Source: an uncultured Clostridia bacterium (lineage in GTDB: Bacteria; Bacillota; Clostridia; Oscillospirales; Ruminococcaceae). From it: a DNA stretch of 14,212 nt. The position numbers and the translations under genes are program-made. The notes under the pieces were generated by a model. It saw only the letters and a program-made list of their open reading frames with translations, searched no databases and was not told the origin of the DNA. The stretch is from contig CANRDG010000033.1 in NCBI GenBank assembly GCA_947629275.1, positions 1 to 14,212 on the forward strand. Direction: 5' to 3'. Shown here piece by piece: positions 5,161 through 12,720 of this stretch (the stretch's first letter is position 1; every line of letters starts with the position of its first letter).

Positions 5161-5390
5161 AAGCGGAGAGTAGACCATACTGCGGCATTTCAGAGAGAGC
5201 GCGTTTGGTGCGAGCGCTTGCGCAGTAAGGATCAGAAGGACACCGCCGAGCCGCCGCCTGAAAATAAGGGCGGACGTGTGCTCCGTGCGTTAAACGGAAA
5301 GAGTGACTGCTTGAAAATTTTTACAAAGCAGTAAACAGGGTGGCAACACGGCATCGGTCGTCCCTTATGGGATGGCCGCTTTTTGTTTTT
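5161..5390 (+). promoter_or_regulatory. T-box riboswitch controlling hisS and aspS
   Basis: The T-box core AGGGTGGCAACACGG is at 5337-5351 and is followed by a terminator (5356-5390). Stem III is ACTGCTT paired with AAGCAGT (about 5305-5332), and a GCC-rich hairpin lies at about 5251-5273. The stem I base starts at AAGCGG with the typical AGAGTAGA motif at 5167-5174. Opposite it, GGACACCGCC (5238-5247) places the specifier: CAC (His) at 5241-5243, overlapping GAC (Asp) at 5239-5241. Uncharged tRNA pairing would stabilise the antiterminator and allow readthrough into hisS and aspS. A TTGCAT/TATTTT pair near 5124-5150 is a weak promoter candidate. Confidence 0.92.
5356..5390 (+). terminator. 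T-box regulated terminator
   Basis: GGTCGTCCC (5356-5364) pairs over nine positions, including two G-U pairs, with GGGATGGCC (5369-5377) around a TTAT loop, followed by GCTTTTTGTTTTT. It competes with the antiterminator formed with the T-box sequence. Confidence 0.9.
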
Positions 5391-5452
5391 CATATTATCG
5401 TGTTAAAGCAATATCACTGGCAAGCAGTAAGATATCAGAAAGGAATGTATTT

Positions 5453-6751
5453 ATGGATCTTGTAGTAAAAAGACCGAAAGGCACGCAGGATATAACTCCC
5501 TCGGAGGTGTATAAGTGGCACACCGTTGAGAAGATAGTAAGCGAAACTGCTGAGATGTTCGGCTTTAAGGAAATAAGAATGCCCACTTTTGAAGATACTG
5601 GTCTGTTCGTGCGCTCGGTAGGCGACACCACTGATGTTGTGCAGAAAGAGATGTATTCCGTCACCGCAAAAGGCGATGCGCAGTTCACTTTGCGTCCCGA
5701 AGGCACGGCAGGTGCGATAAGAGCTATGATAGAAAACGGCGTGCTGAACGATGGCTTTCCGCAAAAGGTGTACTATGTTATATCATGTTTCAGGCATGAA
5801 AAACCGCAGTCAGGCAGGCTGAGAGAGTTTCACCAGTTCGGCTGTGAGCTTGTTGGTACTGCATCGCCTGCTGCCGATGCCGATCTTATCGCGCTGGCGA
5901 AAAACGTTATAGACAGGGCAGGACTTAATAATATCGAGCTGCACATAAATTCTATAGGCTGCCCCAAATGCCGCGCCGAATACCACGCCGCTCTGAAAGA
6001 GTATTTTGCGGACAGAAAACAGCTGCTTTGCGATACCTGCCTTGACAGGCTGGAGCGCAACCCTATGAGGATACTTGACTGCAAATCTGCCCTTTGTTCG
6101 GAGCTTTCAAAAAATGCGCCGATAATTTTAGACTATCTGTGCGACGACTGCAAAGAGCATTTTGAAAAGCTGAAAGCTACCCTCGGCGATATGGGCATCG
6201 AGTATAAGGTAGACCCGAGGATAGTGAGAGGTCTTGACTATTACACAAGAACGGTGTTTGAATTTATAACCACCGATATAGGCGCGCAGGGTACGGTATG
6301 CGGCGGCGGAAGATATGACGGACTTATTGAAACGCTGTCGGGGCAGTCGGTGCCTGCGCTGGGCTTTGGTATGGGCCTTGAAAGGCTTATTCTTACTATG
6401 GAAAAGCAGGGCTGCGAGTTTTTGAAGCCTGACAGCTGCGATATTTTCATTGCCGCGCTAGATGATGCCGCTGTATCAAAAACGGTGAAGCTTGTTATGG
6501 AGCTTCGCGATATGGGTATACAAGCTGATTATGATATAGTCGGCAGGGGTCTGAAAGCGCAGATGAAGTACGCCAACAAGATAGGCGCAAAATTCTGTAT
6601 GGTTCTTGGCAGCAACGAGCTTGAAAGCGGAAAAGCCGCTCTGAAAAACATGGCTGACGGCAGTGAGAAAGAAGTCGCGCTCCATGGCTTTGCACAAAGC
6701 TTTTCAGACATACTTTGCAGTCATATGCTCAACGTTGAGGGGCTGATATAG
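5453..6751 (+). CDS. hisS: Histidyl-tRNA synthetase
   Basis: 432 residues, a class II synthetase that charges tRNA-His in the cytoplasm. It opens with VKRPKGTQDITP, as HisRS enzymes do. Motif 1 lies around 36-50, motif 2 around 79-127 (FTLRPEGTAGAIR then FRHEKPQSGR), the histidine-binding motif is VRGLDYYTRTVFEF (258-271), CGGGRYDG follows at 283-290, and motif 3 is ALGFGMGLERL (302-312). A C-terminal anticodon-binding domain ends the protein. The insertion domain carries CPKC (170-173), CDTC (193-196), C210, C215 and CDDC (230-233), a Cys-rich form seen in clostridial HisRS that may bind zinc. The start is set by AGGA at 5441-5444 and by homology; an in-frame upstream extension into the terminator is not credible. 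It is the first gene behind the T-box. Confidence 0.97.
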   Translation: MDLVVKRPKGTQDITPSEVYKWHTVEKIVSETAEMFGFKEIRMPTFEDTGLFVRSVGDTTDVVQKEMYSVTAKGDAQFTLRPEGTAGAIRAMIENGVLNDGFPQKVYYVISCFRHEKPQSGRLREFHQFGCELVGTASPAADADLIALAKNVIDRAGLNNIELHINSIGCPKCRAEYHAALKEYFADRKQLLCDTCLDRLERNPMRILDCKSALCSELSKNAPIILDYLCDDCKEHFEKLKATLGDMGIEYKVDPRIVRGLDYYTRTVFEFITTDIGAQGTVCGGGRYDGLIETLSGQSVPALGFGMGLERLILTMEKQGCEFLKPDSCDIFIAALDDAAVSKTVKLVMELRDMGIQADYDIVGRGLKAQMKYANKIGAKFCMVLGSNELESGKAALKNMADGSEKEVALHGFAQSFSDILCSHMLNVEGLI

Positions 6752-6754
6752 CGT

Positions 6755-7270
6755 ATGTTCGTTGTTTTTCCAAGGAAAAGAAACTTTGAGAGCGCTCTTT
6801 CGCCAAAGCAGATTTACCGACGTTTCGACAAGGCTATAATACCATTCAAAGCGCGCGGAAGCGTTGTCGGCGTGAGCAAGTTTATAAAAAAGTATAAGAC
6901 CGCCGAGGTGTACTACGGCTACAGAAACGGCGAAAAAATACGCGTTTCACATCACGCACCCAGAAAGACCGACGGTTCATCTACCACGTTTTACGGCAGT
7001 ATAAAAAAAGTTCAGGGCGGCAGCGTTATACAGGGAAAGATAATGAAACCGCTCTCGACCTGCATATTCGGCGCGCTGTGCGTTATAGCTATGTTATTTT
7101 TAGCGCTGGTGTGTGCGGCTTTAAAGATATACACGGGCGCGGCAGTATTCGCACTGGCTGCTGTGGTGACCTTTGTTATACTTTTCCGTGACGGCGGCAA
7201 GTCGGCAAAGCTTACAGCTTTTTTAGAAGAAATTACCCGAAATGATGAAAGGACAGATAAAAATGGATAG
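6755..7270 (+). CDS. Unrecognised small membrane protein between hisS and aspS
   Basis: 171 residues that I do not recognise. The N-terminal half (1-98) is basic and polar (RKR at 7-9, RR at 22-23, KKYK at 45-48, HHAPRK at 66-71). Two hydrophobic helices follow at about 100-123 and 126-145, and a short charged tail ends the protein. This suits a two-helix inner-membrane protein with a roughly 100-residue domain that may lie in the cytoplasm. It starts 3 bases after the hisS stop with only a weak GAGGGG upstream, suggesting translational coupling, and overlaps aspS by 8 bases. The ribosome binding site of aspS is inside it. It should therefore respond to the T-box like the two synthetases. No function can be assigned. 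Confidence 0.75.
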   Translation: MFVVFPRKRNFESALSPKQIYRRFDKAIIPFKARGSVVGVSKFIKKYKTAEVYYGYRNGEKIRVSHHAPRKTDGSSTTFYGSIKKVQGGSVIQGKIMKPLSTCIFGALCVIAMLFLALVCAALKIYTGAAVFALAAVVTFVILFRDGGKSAKLTAFLEEITRNDERTDKNG

Positions 7271-9050
7271 CATGAAAGGCATGAAAAGAACTCACTACTG
7301 CGGCAAGGTGCTAGAGGCAGGGCAGACGGTGACAGTCGGCGGCTTTTGTGATACGGTAAGAAACAAAGGCGGCATAATATTTATAGTGCTGCGAGACGTG
7401 ACGGGCGTTGTACAGCTGGTATTCGACGACAGCAGCGACAATGCGGTGTTTGAAAAGGCGTCTGCCTGCCGCAGCGAGGACATTATAATGGCGAGCGGCA
7501 TAGTAAGAGAGCGCGAGAGCAAGAACCCCAAGATACCTACGGGAAATGTAGAAATATTCGTAACAGAGCTGCGGATACTTTCAAAGGCGCAGACAACGCC
7601 GTTTGAGATAGTTGACGAGCTTAATACCAACGAGGAACTGAGGCTGAAATACAGGTATCTCGATCTTCGCCGCGCACCGCTGCAAAGAAACATTCTCATG
7701 CGCCATAAGATAGCCAAGGTAACGCGCGATTATTTCTACGAAAACGGCTTTACCGAGATAGAAACGCCTATGTTCATAAAGTCAACGCCCGAGGGCGCAA
7801 GGGACTACCTAGTGCCGTCAAGGATTCATCACGGCAAGTTTTATGCGCTGCCGCAGTCGCCGCAGATATACAAACAACTGCTGATGGTGGCAGGCTTTGA
7901 CAGATATATACAGCTTGCAAGGTGTTTCCGCGATGAGGATCTGAGAGCGGACAGACAGCCCGAATTTACGCAGATAGATCTTGAAATGTCTTTCGTTGAC
8001 GAGGAAGATATTCAGGCAATGGTAGAGGGCTATATTGCAAGGCTTTTTGATGAGGTCCTCGGTGAGAAGATAGAGCTGCCCCTTAAAAAGCTCACCTTTG
8101 CAGATGCTATGGAAAAATACGGCTCCGATAAGCCCGATACGCGCTTTGATATGGAGATACAGAACATTTCAGATACAGTTAAAGATACCGATTTTGTTGT
8201 ATTTAAAAACGCTTTGGAGAGCGGCGGCAGCGTAAGAGCTTTGTGCGCCAAGAACGCCGCAGGAATTTTCACGCGCAAGGAGATAGACAAGCTTACCGAG
8301 CACGCTAAAGGCATAGGCGCAAAGGGTCTGGCGTATGTAAGGTGGGTAGATGACGCTCCAAATTGCTCGTTTGCAAAGTTTATGAAAGAGGGCGAGCTTG
8401 AGAAAATACTTGAAAAAGTCGGCGCGCAGAAAGGCGACGTTGTTATAATAATGGCTGACAAAACAAGGCTCACGCTTTCGGTACTGGGCGCGCTGAGACT
8501 TATAATGGCGCGTAAACTGGGCATTATTGACGATAGTAAGCACAACTTTGTATGGATAACCCAAATGCCTTTCTTCGAGTATGACGAGGAGAGCGGAAAG
8601 TGGGTGGCAGCGCACCACCCGTTTACAATGCCTATGGACGAATGCGTGGAATATTTAGAGAGCGACCCCGAAAAGGTAAGAGCAAAGGCGTGGGATCTCG
8701 TGCTGAACGGCGTGGAACTGTCGTCGGGCTCTATGCGTATAACAGACTGCGCATTGCAGGAGAAAATGTTCAGCCTGCTGGGCATGACGAAAGAGGAGAT
8801 AGAGCTGAAGTTCGGCTTTTTGGTAGATGCTTACAAGTACGCTGCGCCCCCTCACGGCGGCATGGGAATAGGTCTTGACAGGATAACCATGATTATGTGC
8901 GGAGCTGACAATCTGCGCGATGTTACGGCATTTCCTAAAGTTCAGAACGCGAGCGAGCTTATGTCTGCCTGCCCTGCCGAGGTCGATGAAAAACAGCTTG
9001 AAGAGCTTTCCATTGCAGTAACAAATAAGGAAGATACATCGTCGATATGA
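7263..9050 (+). CDS. aspS: Aspartyl-tRNA synthetase (bacterial type)
   Basis: 595 residues, the usual length of bacterial AspRS. Domains in order: N-terminal OB-fold for the anticodon (about 9-110), class II catalytic core, inserted GAD domain (about 285-415), and the C-terminal part of the core. Visible motifs are RYLDLRR (131-137), ETPM..STPEGARDYLVPSR (167-187), motif 2 FRDEDLRADRQPEFTQID (222-239) and motif 3 GMGIGLDRITMI (533-544). Start 7263 is chosen because AAAGGA lies 9 bases before it; an in-frame ATG at 7242 has no such site. At the OB-fold position where E. coli has Leu30 and tRNA-nondiscriminating enzymes have His, this protein has Lys35, so whether it also charges tRNA-Asn is open. 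Likely cotranscribed with hisS under the T-box. Confidence 0.97.
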   Translation: MDSMKGMKRTHYCGKVLEAGQTVTVGGFCDTVRNKGGIIFIVLRDVTGVVQLVFDDSSDNAVFEKASACRSEDIIMASGIVRERESKNPKIPTGNVEIFVTELRILSKAQTTPFEIVDELNTNEELRLKYRYLDLRRAPLQRNILMRHKIAKVTRDYFYENGFTEIETPMFIKSTPEGARDYLVPSRIHHGKFYALPQSPQIYKQLLMVAGFDRYIQLARCFRDEDLRADRQPEFTQIDLEMSFVDEEDIQAMVEGYIARLFDEVLGEKIELPLKKLTFADAMEKYGSDKPDTRFDMEIQNISDTVKDTDFVVFKNALESGGSVRALCAKNAAGIFTRKEIDKLTEHAKGIGAKGLAYVRWVDDAPNCSFAKFMKEGELEKILEKVGAQKGDVVIIMADKTRLTLSVLGALRLIMARKLGIIDDSKHNFVWITQMPFFEYDEESGKWVAAHHPFTMPMDECVEYLESDPEKVRAKAWDLVLNGVELSSGSMRITDCALQEKMFSLLGMTKEEIELKFGFLVDAYKYAAPPHGGMGIGLDRITMIMCGADNLRDVTAFPKVQNASELMSACPAEVDEKQLEELSIAVTNKEDTSSI

Positions 9051-9113
9051 TTAAAAATTTAACTGTAATTTTGTGAAAAGTGCTGTCTTTTATTAAGAAA
9101 GTGTTACAGGGTA

Positions 9114-9142
9114 TATACAAATTGCAGCTGATAGTGTATAAT
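9114..9142 (+). promoter_or_regulatory. Probable promoter of the papain-like hydrolase gene
   Basis: TATACA (9114-9119, four of six matches to consensus) and a perfect TATAAT (9137-9142) with a 17-bp spacer. The transcript would start near 9149 and carry the hairpin at 9155-9187 in its leader. The rest of the aspS downstream region (9051-9113) shows no clear terminator. Confidence 0.55.
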
Positions 9143-9154
9143 TAAATAAAGCAG

Positions 9155-9187
9155 TAAAGCGCTCCTTTTTACGGGGGCGCGGCTTTA
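9155..9187 (+). promoter_or_regulatory. Leader hairpin upstream of the hydrolase gene
   Basis: TAAAGC (9155-9160) pairs with GCTTTA (9182-9187), continued by an interrupted GC/GC and CC/GG stem with a bulge and one mismatch. No T-run follows, so it is not a standard terminator; it may be an mRNA 5' stabilising hairpin. It is the only structure seen in this intergenic region. Confidence 0.35.
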
Positions 9188-9220
9188 TCTTGAAGAAATG
9201 AAGAATGGAAAGCTTATTTT

Positions 9221-9817
9221 ATGGAAACTGGCAAATACATATATGTAATACTTTCGCAGACGCGCACAGTGCCTGCGCGGATAATAAAGCAGTTCACAAA
9301 AGCCCCCTATAATCACGTTTCGCTCTCCAGCGACCGCGAATTGCAAGAGGTCTACAGCTTTTGCAGAAAGTACAAAAAATTCGTGCTGCCTGCCGGATTT
9401 GTAGAGGAGCGCAACGTCGGCGTGTTCGATATGTTCTCCGCAGTGCCGTGCGAGGTGTATGAATTCAGCTGCACCGAGGAGCAGTACGCAAAGTACGAGG
9501 AGCTTATAGACGAGTTCAAGCAGAACAGCAAGCTGTATTCTTATAACGTTATAGGTCTGTTGGGGTTGGCCTTTGGGCTTGTGATACATAGGAAAAATCA
9601 CTTTGTTTGTTCTGAATTTGTGGCATATGTTTTAGCGCAGTGCGGCATAGCAAAGTTTTCTAAAGATTCCGATTTTGTAAGACCCGATGATTTTCGCTAT
9701 CTTGAAAACGCGCATCTCGTTTACAAAGGCGATATGAAAAGCCTGCCTGCGTTCACAGTAAAAACAGTCAAAACAGTCAAATCGGCTAAAAACAAAAAGC
9801 TGCAGGTCAAGGTGTAA
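9221..9817 (+). CDS. Permuted papain-like (YiiX/NlpC-P60-like) hydrolase
   Basis: 198 residues. A conserved His comes first, in PYNHVSLS (29-36, H32), and the putative nucleophile Cys later, in NHFVCSEFVAYVLAQ (126-140, C130), followed by RPDDFRYL (154-161). This His-before-Cys order marks the circularly permuted branch of NlpC/P60 (YiiX/YebB-like) enzymes, which cleave amide or ester bonds in lipids, peptides or peptidoglycan; the substrate here is unknown. There is no signal peptide; one moderately hydrophobic stretch (109-122) precedes the Cys. The C-terminus is basic (KTVKTVKSAKNKK) and is encoded by a short tandem repeat of AAAACAGTC. The ribosome binding site is weak (TGGAAAG, about 10 bases away), so the start is less certain than most. 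It is a single-gene unit ending at the terminator at 9836-9867. Confidence 0.75.
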   Translation: METGKYIYVILSQTRTVPARIIKQFTKAPYNHVSLSSDRELQEVYSFCRKYKKFVLPAGFVEERNVGVFDMFSAVPCEVYEFSCTEEQYAKYEELIDEFKQNSKLYSYNVIGLLGLAFGLVIHRKNHFVCSEFVAYVLAQCGIAKFSKDSDFVRPDDFRYLENAHLVYKGDMKSLPAFTVKTVKTVKSAKNKKLQVKV

Positions 9818-9835
9818 CCAAAAAAGTACAAAATT

Positions 9836-9867
9836 AAGAGCAGCGGATATTTTCCACTGCTCTTTTT
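9836..9867. terminator. Bidirectional terminator between the hydrolase gene and guaB
   Basis: AAGAGCAG (9836-9843) pairs with CTGCTCTT (9857-9864), extended inside by GGA/TCC across a C-A mismatch. TTTTT follows on the plus strand and a T-rich tract follows on the minus strand, so it can end both convergent genes. Confidence 0.88.
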
Positions 9868-9879
9868 GTATGCCTTTGT

Positions 9880-11355
9880 TTACAAACTTACCGAATAGTT
9901 CGGCGCTTCTTTGGTGATGTAGATATCGTGCGGGTGGGACTCTTTAAGTCCTGCGCCTGTTATCTTTATAAATTTCGCCTTTGCGTGAAGCTCCTCTATC
10001 GTGGCGCAGCCCGTGTAGCCCATGCCCGATCGTATACCGCCGCACAGCTGGAATATCGTGTCCGAAGTCGTTCCCTTATAAGGTACGCGCCCCTCAACGC
10101 CTTCGGGAACAAGTTTCGTGCTGTCCGTCTGGAAGTATCTGTCCTTTGAGCCGCACGCCATAGCGCCAAGGCTGCCCATGCCTCTGTATACCTTGAAAGA
10201 ACGTCCCTGATATATCTCTATCTCGCCGGGGGCTTCCTCACAGCCTGCCAGCAAGCTGCCCAGCATTACAACGTTTCCGCCGGCAGCCAGTGCTTTTACA
10301 ATGTCGCCCGAATACTTTATGCCGCCGTCTGCAATAACGGGTATGTTGTAATGAGCCGCAACACACGCAGCATCGTATATAGCGGTTATTTGCGGTACGC
10401 CTATGCCTGCTACAACACGGGTGGTGCATATAGAGCCGGGTCCTATGCCGACTTTTATAGCATCTGCGCCTGCCTCTATAAGAGCCTTTGCGGCTTCTCC
10501 CGTGGCAATATTTCCTGCAATAACGGGGACGCCGGGGAATGCATCTTTAACTTTCCTTACAGCGGTTATAATGTTTATGTTGTGACCGTGTGCAGAGTCA
10601 AGAACTATAACGTCTACCTGTGCTTTTACAAGAGCCGCAGCCCTGTCCATCATGTCTCTTGAAACGCCTATCGCAGCGCCGCAAAGCAGCCTGCCGCGCT
10701 CGTCACGGGCAGAATTGGGGTACTGCACAGCCTTTTCAATATCTTTTATAGTGATAAGCCCTTTCAGCTTGCCCTCGCCGTCAACCAGCGGAAGTTTTTC
10801 TATCTTGTGCTTCATCAGGATATCCTGCGCGCCTGAAAGATCGGTGCCAACGGGTGCGGTAACAAGGTTATCCTTGGTCATAACGTCGCCTATCTTTATG
10901 CTGAAATCGGTGATAAAGCGCATATCGCGGTTGGTGAGTATGCCTATAAGCTTTCCGTCATCGTCAACTATCGGCACGCCCGATATTTTGTACTTGCCCA
11001 TAAGCTCGTCAGCCTCTTCTACCGTTCTGTCGGCAGTTAAAGAGAAGGGGTTGACAATTACGCCATTTTCGGAACGCTTAACTTTGTCTACCTCTTCTGC
11101 CTGCTGTTCTATGGTCATATTTTTGTGGATAATGCCGATACCGCCCTCTCTTGCAATAGCGATAGCCATTTTTGACTCTGTAACGGTATCCATCGCAGAT
11201 GTCATAATGGGTGTGTTGAGCATAACATTGCCCGCAAGACGTGTTTTCAGAGATACCATGTCCGGAGTTACGTGCGATTCTGCCGGCACGAGAAGAACGT
11301 CGTCAAAGGTCAGGGCTTCCTTGATGAATTTGCTTGAGTAGTTAGTATCGAGCAT
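9880..11355 (-). CDS. guaB: Inosine-5'-monophosphate dehydrogenase
   Basis: 491 residues. It oxidises IMP to XMP with NAD+, the first committed step to GMP. The TIM-barrel N-terminal part (ALTFDDVLLVP at 14-24) is interrupted by a pair of CBS domains (about 95-210), the usual site of nucleotide regulation. VLDSAHGH (251-258) and the catalytic-cysteine loop GIGPGSICTTR (303-313, Cys310) are intact, as are GGIKYSGD and the flap region with EGVEGRVPYKG. The start is placed at 11355 (MLDTNYSSKF) because AAGGAGG lies 7 bases before it; an in-frame ATG eight codons upstream would put that site inside the gene. It has its own promoter (11418-11446) and ends at a bidirectional terminator. Confidence 0.97.
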   Translation of the reverse strand: MLDTNYSSKFIKEALTFDDVLLVPAESHVTPDMVSLKTRLAGNVMLNTPIMTSAMDTVTESKMAIAIAREGGIGIIHKNMTIEQQAEEVDKVKRSENGVIVNPFSLTADRTVEEADELMGKYKISGVPIVDDDGKLIGILTNRDMRFITDFSIKIGDVMTKDNLVTAPVGTDLSGAQDILMKHKIEKLPLVDGEGKLKGLITIKDIEKAVQYPNSARDERGRLLCGAAIGVSRDMMDRAAALVKAQVDVIVLDSAHGHNINIITAVRKVKDAFPGVPVIAGNIATGEAAKALIEAGADAIKVGIGPGSICTTRVVAGIGVPQITAIYDAACVAAHYNIPVIADGGIKYSGDIVKALAAGGNVVMLGSLLAGCEEAPGEIEIYQGRSFKVYRGMGSLGAMACGSKDRYFQTDSTKLVPEGVEGRVPYKGTTSDTIFQLCGGIRSGMGYTGCATIEELHAKAKFIKITGAGLKESHPHDIYITKEAPNYSVSL

Positions 11356-11417
11356 GAAAATTCCTCCTTGTTGGTTCATTGACTTTGCTTATCCGAAATA
11401 TTTTTGTTATTTAATTG

Positions 11418-11446
11418 AGTTTACACTATTTCAGAGCAAAAGTCAA
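11418..11446 (-). promoter_or_regulatory. Promoter of guaB
   Basis: On the minus strand TTGACT (11446-11441) and TAAACT (11423-11418) are 17 bp apart, giving a leader of roughly 55 nt. No purine or other riboswitch is recognisable in that leader. The rest of the 11356-11560 gap is AT-rich and shows no convincing terminator for the upstream carboxypeptidase gene. Confidence 0.65.
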
Positions 11447-11560
11447 TATCTTTTTTCAATAAGAAAAAAACAATTTTTCAACGCCCGTCAAGCATATTGT
11501 ACAAGAACTTTTTCTCGTTTATCACCCTATCTATTTAAACAGATGAAGAATAACCCTTTA

Positions 11561-12520
11561 TTATTGCAATTTGGCAGAAATTGTATTAACATCGGCAAAT
11601 CTCTGTCCCTTGTCTTCAAGACCGAACACCCCTATAAGATACTCTTTGTCACTGCTTTGGTATATCGCTATAAAGTTGTTGTATTCGTCAAGAGAACCCG
11701 TTTTCAGCCCCGTGACGTGCTCGTTGTAATACTTTGAAGACTTGTCGAGGCATTCGTTGGTGTTTTTCCATGTGTTAACCTCGCCGCTGGCATAGGTGAC
11801 AAAGTCGCTTTCCATAGCCGCATACTTGCGTATTATTTGATTTTCGCTTGCCATTTTTGAAATGAGCATCATGTCTTCCAGCGTTGAGTAATGCTCGCTG
11901 CCGCAGTAGCCGTCGGGCGTTACGAAATTCGAGCCGCACAAGCCGTTTTTCTTTGCAAAAACATTCATCTCGTCAACAAAAAGCTGCACCGCCTGCTTAC
12001 TGTCAATGTCGTCGCTGCCTGCTATCTTTCTGCCTGCCGCAGCCGCAAGCACATATGCCGCATCGTTGCCCGAGGGCAGCAGCATACCCTCAATAAGCAT
12101 TTCTACAGAAAGCTGCATATCTTTCTGTATGTATGCTATTGAAGAGCCGTATTCTATAAAGTCGGCTTCATCGCCTGCCGTTACCACATCGTCGGGCTCA
12201 AGGTATTCAAGCGCGACCAAAGCAGTAAGCAGCTTTGTGGTGCTTGCAGGGTATACCACCTTTTGCCTGCCGCATATGCTTACATATTCATCATCGGTGA
12301 GGTTATACACGAAATATTGCAAAGCCTCTGCGCCGTAGTCAACGGCAGGTGCTTCATAGCCGTGCAGTACCGCCGCAGGCAAAGCTTCAAATTCTTCAGC
12401 GCGCTTGTGGTCGTCGTATATCTTTACTGCAAGCATAGCCGACAGCGCAAACAGCGCCGCCGCTACCAGTACCCCCAGCGCCGGGAGTATTATTTTCTTG
12501 TTAATCTTCATGTTATACAT
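11561..12520 (-). CDS. D-alanyl-D-alanine carboxypeptidase (peptidase S11 family)
   Basis: 319 residues. A basic start (KINKK) and one hydrophobic helix (about 10-33) anchor it, with the catalytic domain outside. All three penicillin-binding motifs are present: SxxK as PASTTK (91-96, Ser93 nucleophile and Lys96), SxN as PSGN (149-152) and KTG at 273-275. Such enzymes trim the terminal D-Ala from peptidoglycan stem peptides and so limit cross-linking. The PBP5-type C-terminal beta domain and amphipathic anchor are missing: the chain ends about 45 residues after KTG, so membrane attachment is by the N-terminal helix. AAAGGA lies 4 bases before the first ATG, a short spacing, and an in-frame ATG at 12511 is the alternative start. 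Penicillin would be expected to inhibit it. Confidence 0.92.
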   Translation of the reverse strand: MYNMKINKKIILPALGVLVAAALFALSAMLAVKIYDDHKRAEEFEALPAAVLHGYEAPAVDYGAEALQYFVYNLTDDEYVSICGRQKVVYPASTTKLLTALVALEYLEPDDVVTAGDEADFIEYGSSIAYIQKDMQLSVEMLIEGMLLPSGNDAAYVLAAAAGRKIAGSDDIDSKQAVQLFVDEMNVFAKKNGLCGSNFVTPDGYCGSEHYSTLEDMMLISKMASENQIIRKYAAMESDFVTYASGEVNTWKNTNECLDKSSKYYNEHVTGLKTGSLDEYNNFIAIYQSSDKEYLIGVFGLEDKGQRFADVNTISAKLQ

Positions 12521-12546
12521 ACATTCCTTTCAGAATTTTCAGATAT

Positions 12547-12552
12547 ATTGTA
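12547..12552 (-). promoter_or_regulatory. Extended -10 candidate for the carboxypeptidase gene
   Basis: On the minus strand TGT directly precedes TACAAT (12552-12547), an extended -10 about 27 bp before the start codon. No good -35 is found at the right distance. The transcript would start close to the ribosome binding site. Confidence 0.4.
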
Positions 12553-12601
12553 ACATATGGATATTAAGAATTATGTGATGATTATCTTAACATTTACTTA
12601 A

Positions 12602-12652
12602 TTATTGTGCAGAATGACTATCTGCGGCGAAATAAATAATGTAAAATGCTAA
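12602..12652. repeat. Intergenic element, copy B (upstream of cheA)
   Basis: It starts with TTATTGTGCA, exactly as copy A at 3712, and shares the AAT, CTGC, CGAA, TAAAT and final ATGCTAA blocks in order, with a short insertion before the last block. It lies in the divergent region between the carboxypeptidase gene and cheA and ends at the weak cheA -35. Confidence 0.4.
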
Positions 12653-12681
12653 TAGAAAAACGCTGTGTTTTTTGTTATAAT
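12653..12681 (+). promoter_or_regulatory. Probable cheA promoter
   Basis: A perfect TATAAT (12676-12681) is preceded by TGT (extended -10). The hexamer 17 bp upstream is TAGAAA (12653-12658), a weak -35. A weak -35 with an element directly upstream suggests an activator, which is inference. No motility-sigma (TAAA/GCCGATAA) promoter was found. Confidence 0.55.
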
Positions 12682-12720
12682 TATATTATGTATGAAAAGT
12701 TTTGCGAGAGGTGATATGTC

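Noticed and set aside
5372..5452. N-terminal extension of HisRS back to 5372
   Set aside because: It would begin inside the T-box terminator stem; the conserved HisRS start and the AGGA site support 5453.
8030..8785. Long antisense open frames opposite aspS, guaB and cheA
   Set aside because: They are mirror frames of strongly conserved genes, lack ribosome binding sites and show low-complexity Ser/Leu-rich translations.
9886..9900. PurBox-like palindrome CCGAA-TAG-TTCGG near guaB
   Set aside because: It matches the purine-regulator core but lies inside the last codons of guaB, where the conserved PNYS residues explain it, and not near any promoter.
11454..11475. Hairpin TTTTTTC/GAAAAAA as terminator of the carboxypeptidase gene
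   Set aside because: The stem is almost purely A-T and overlaps the region just upstream of the guaB promoter; stability would be too low.
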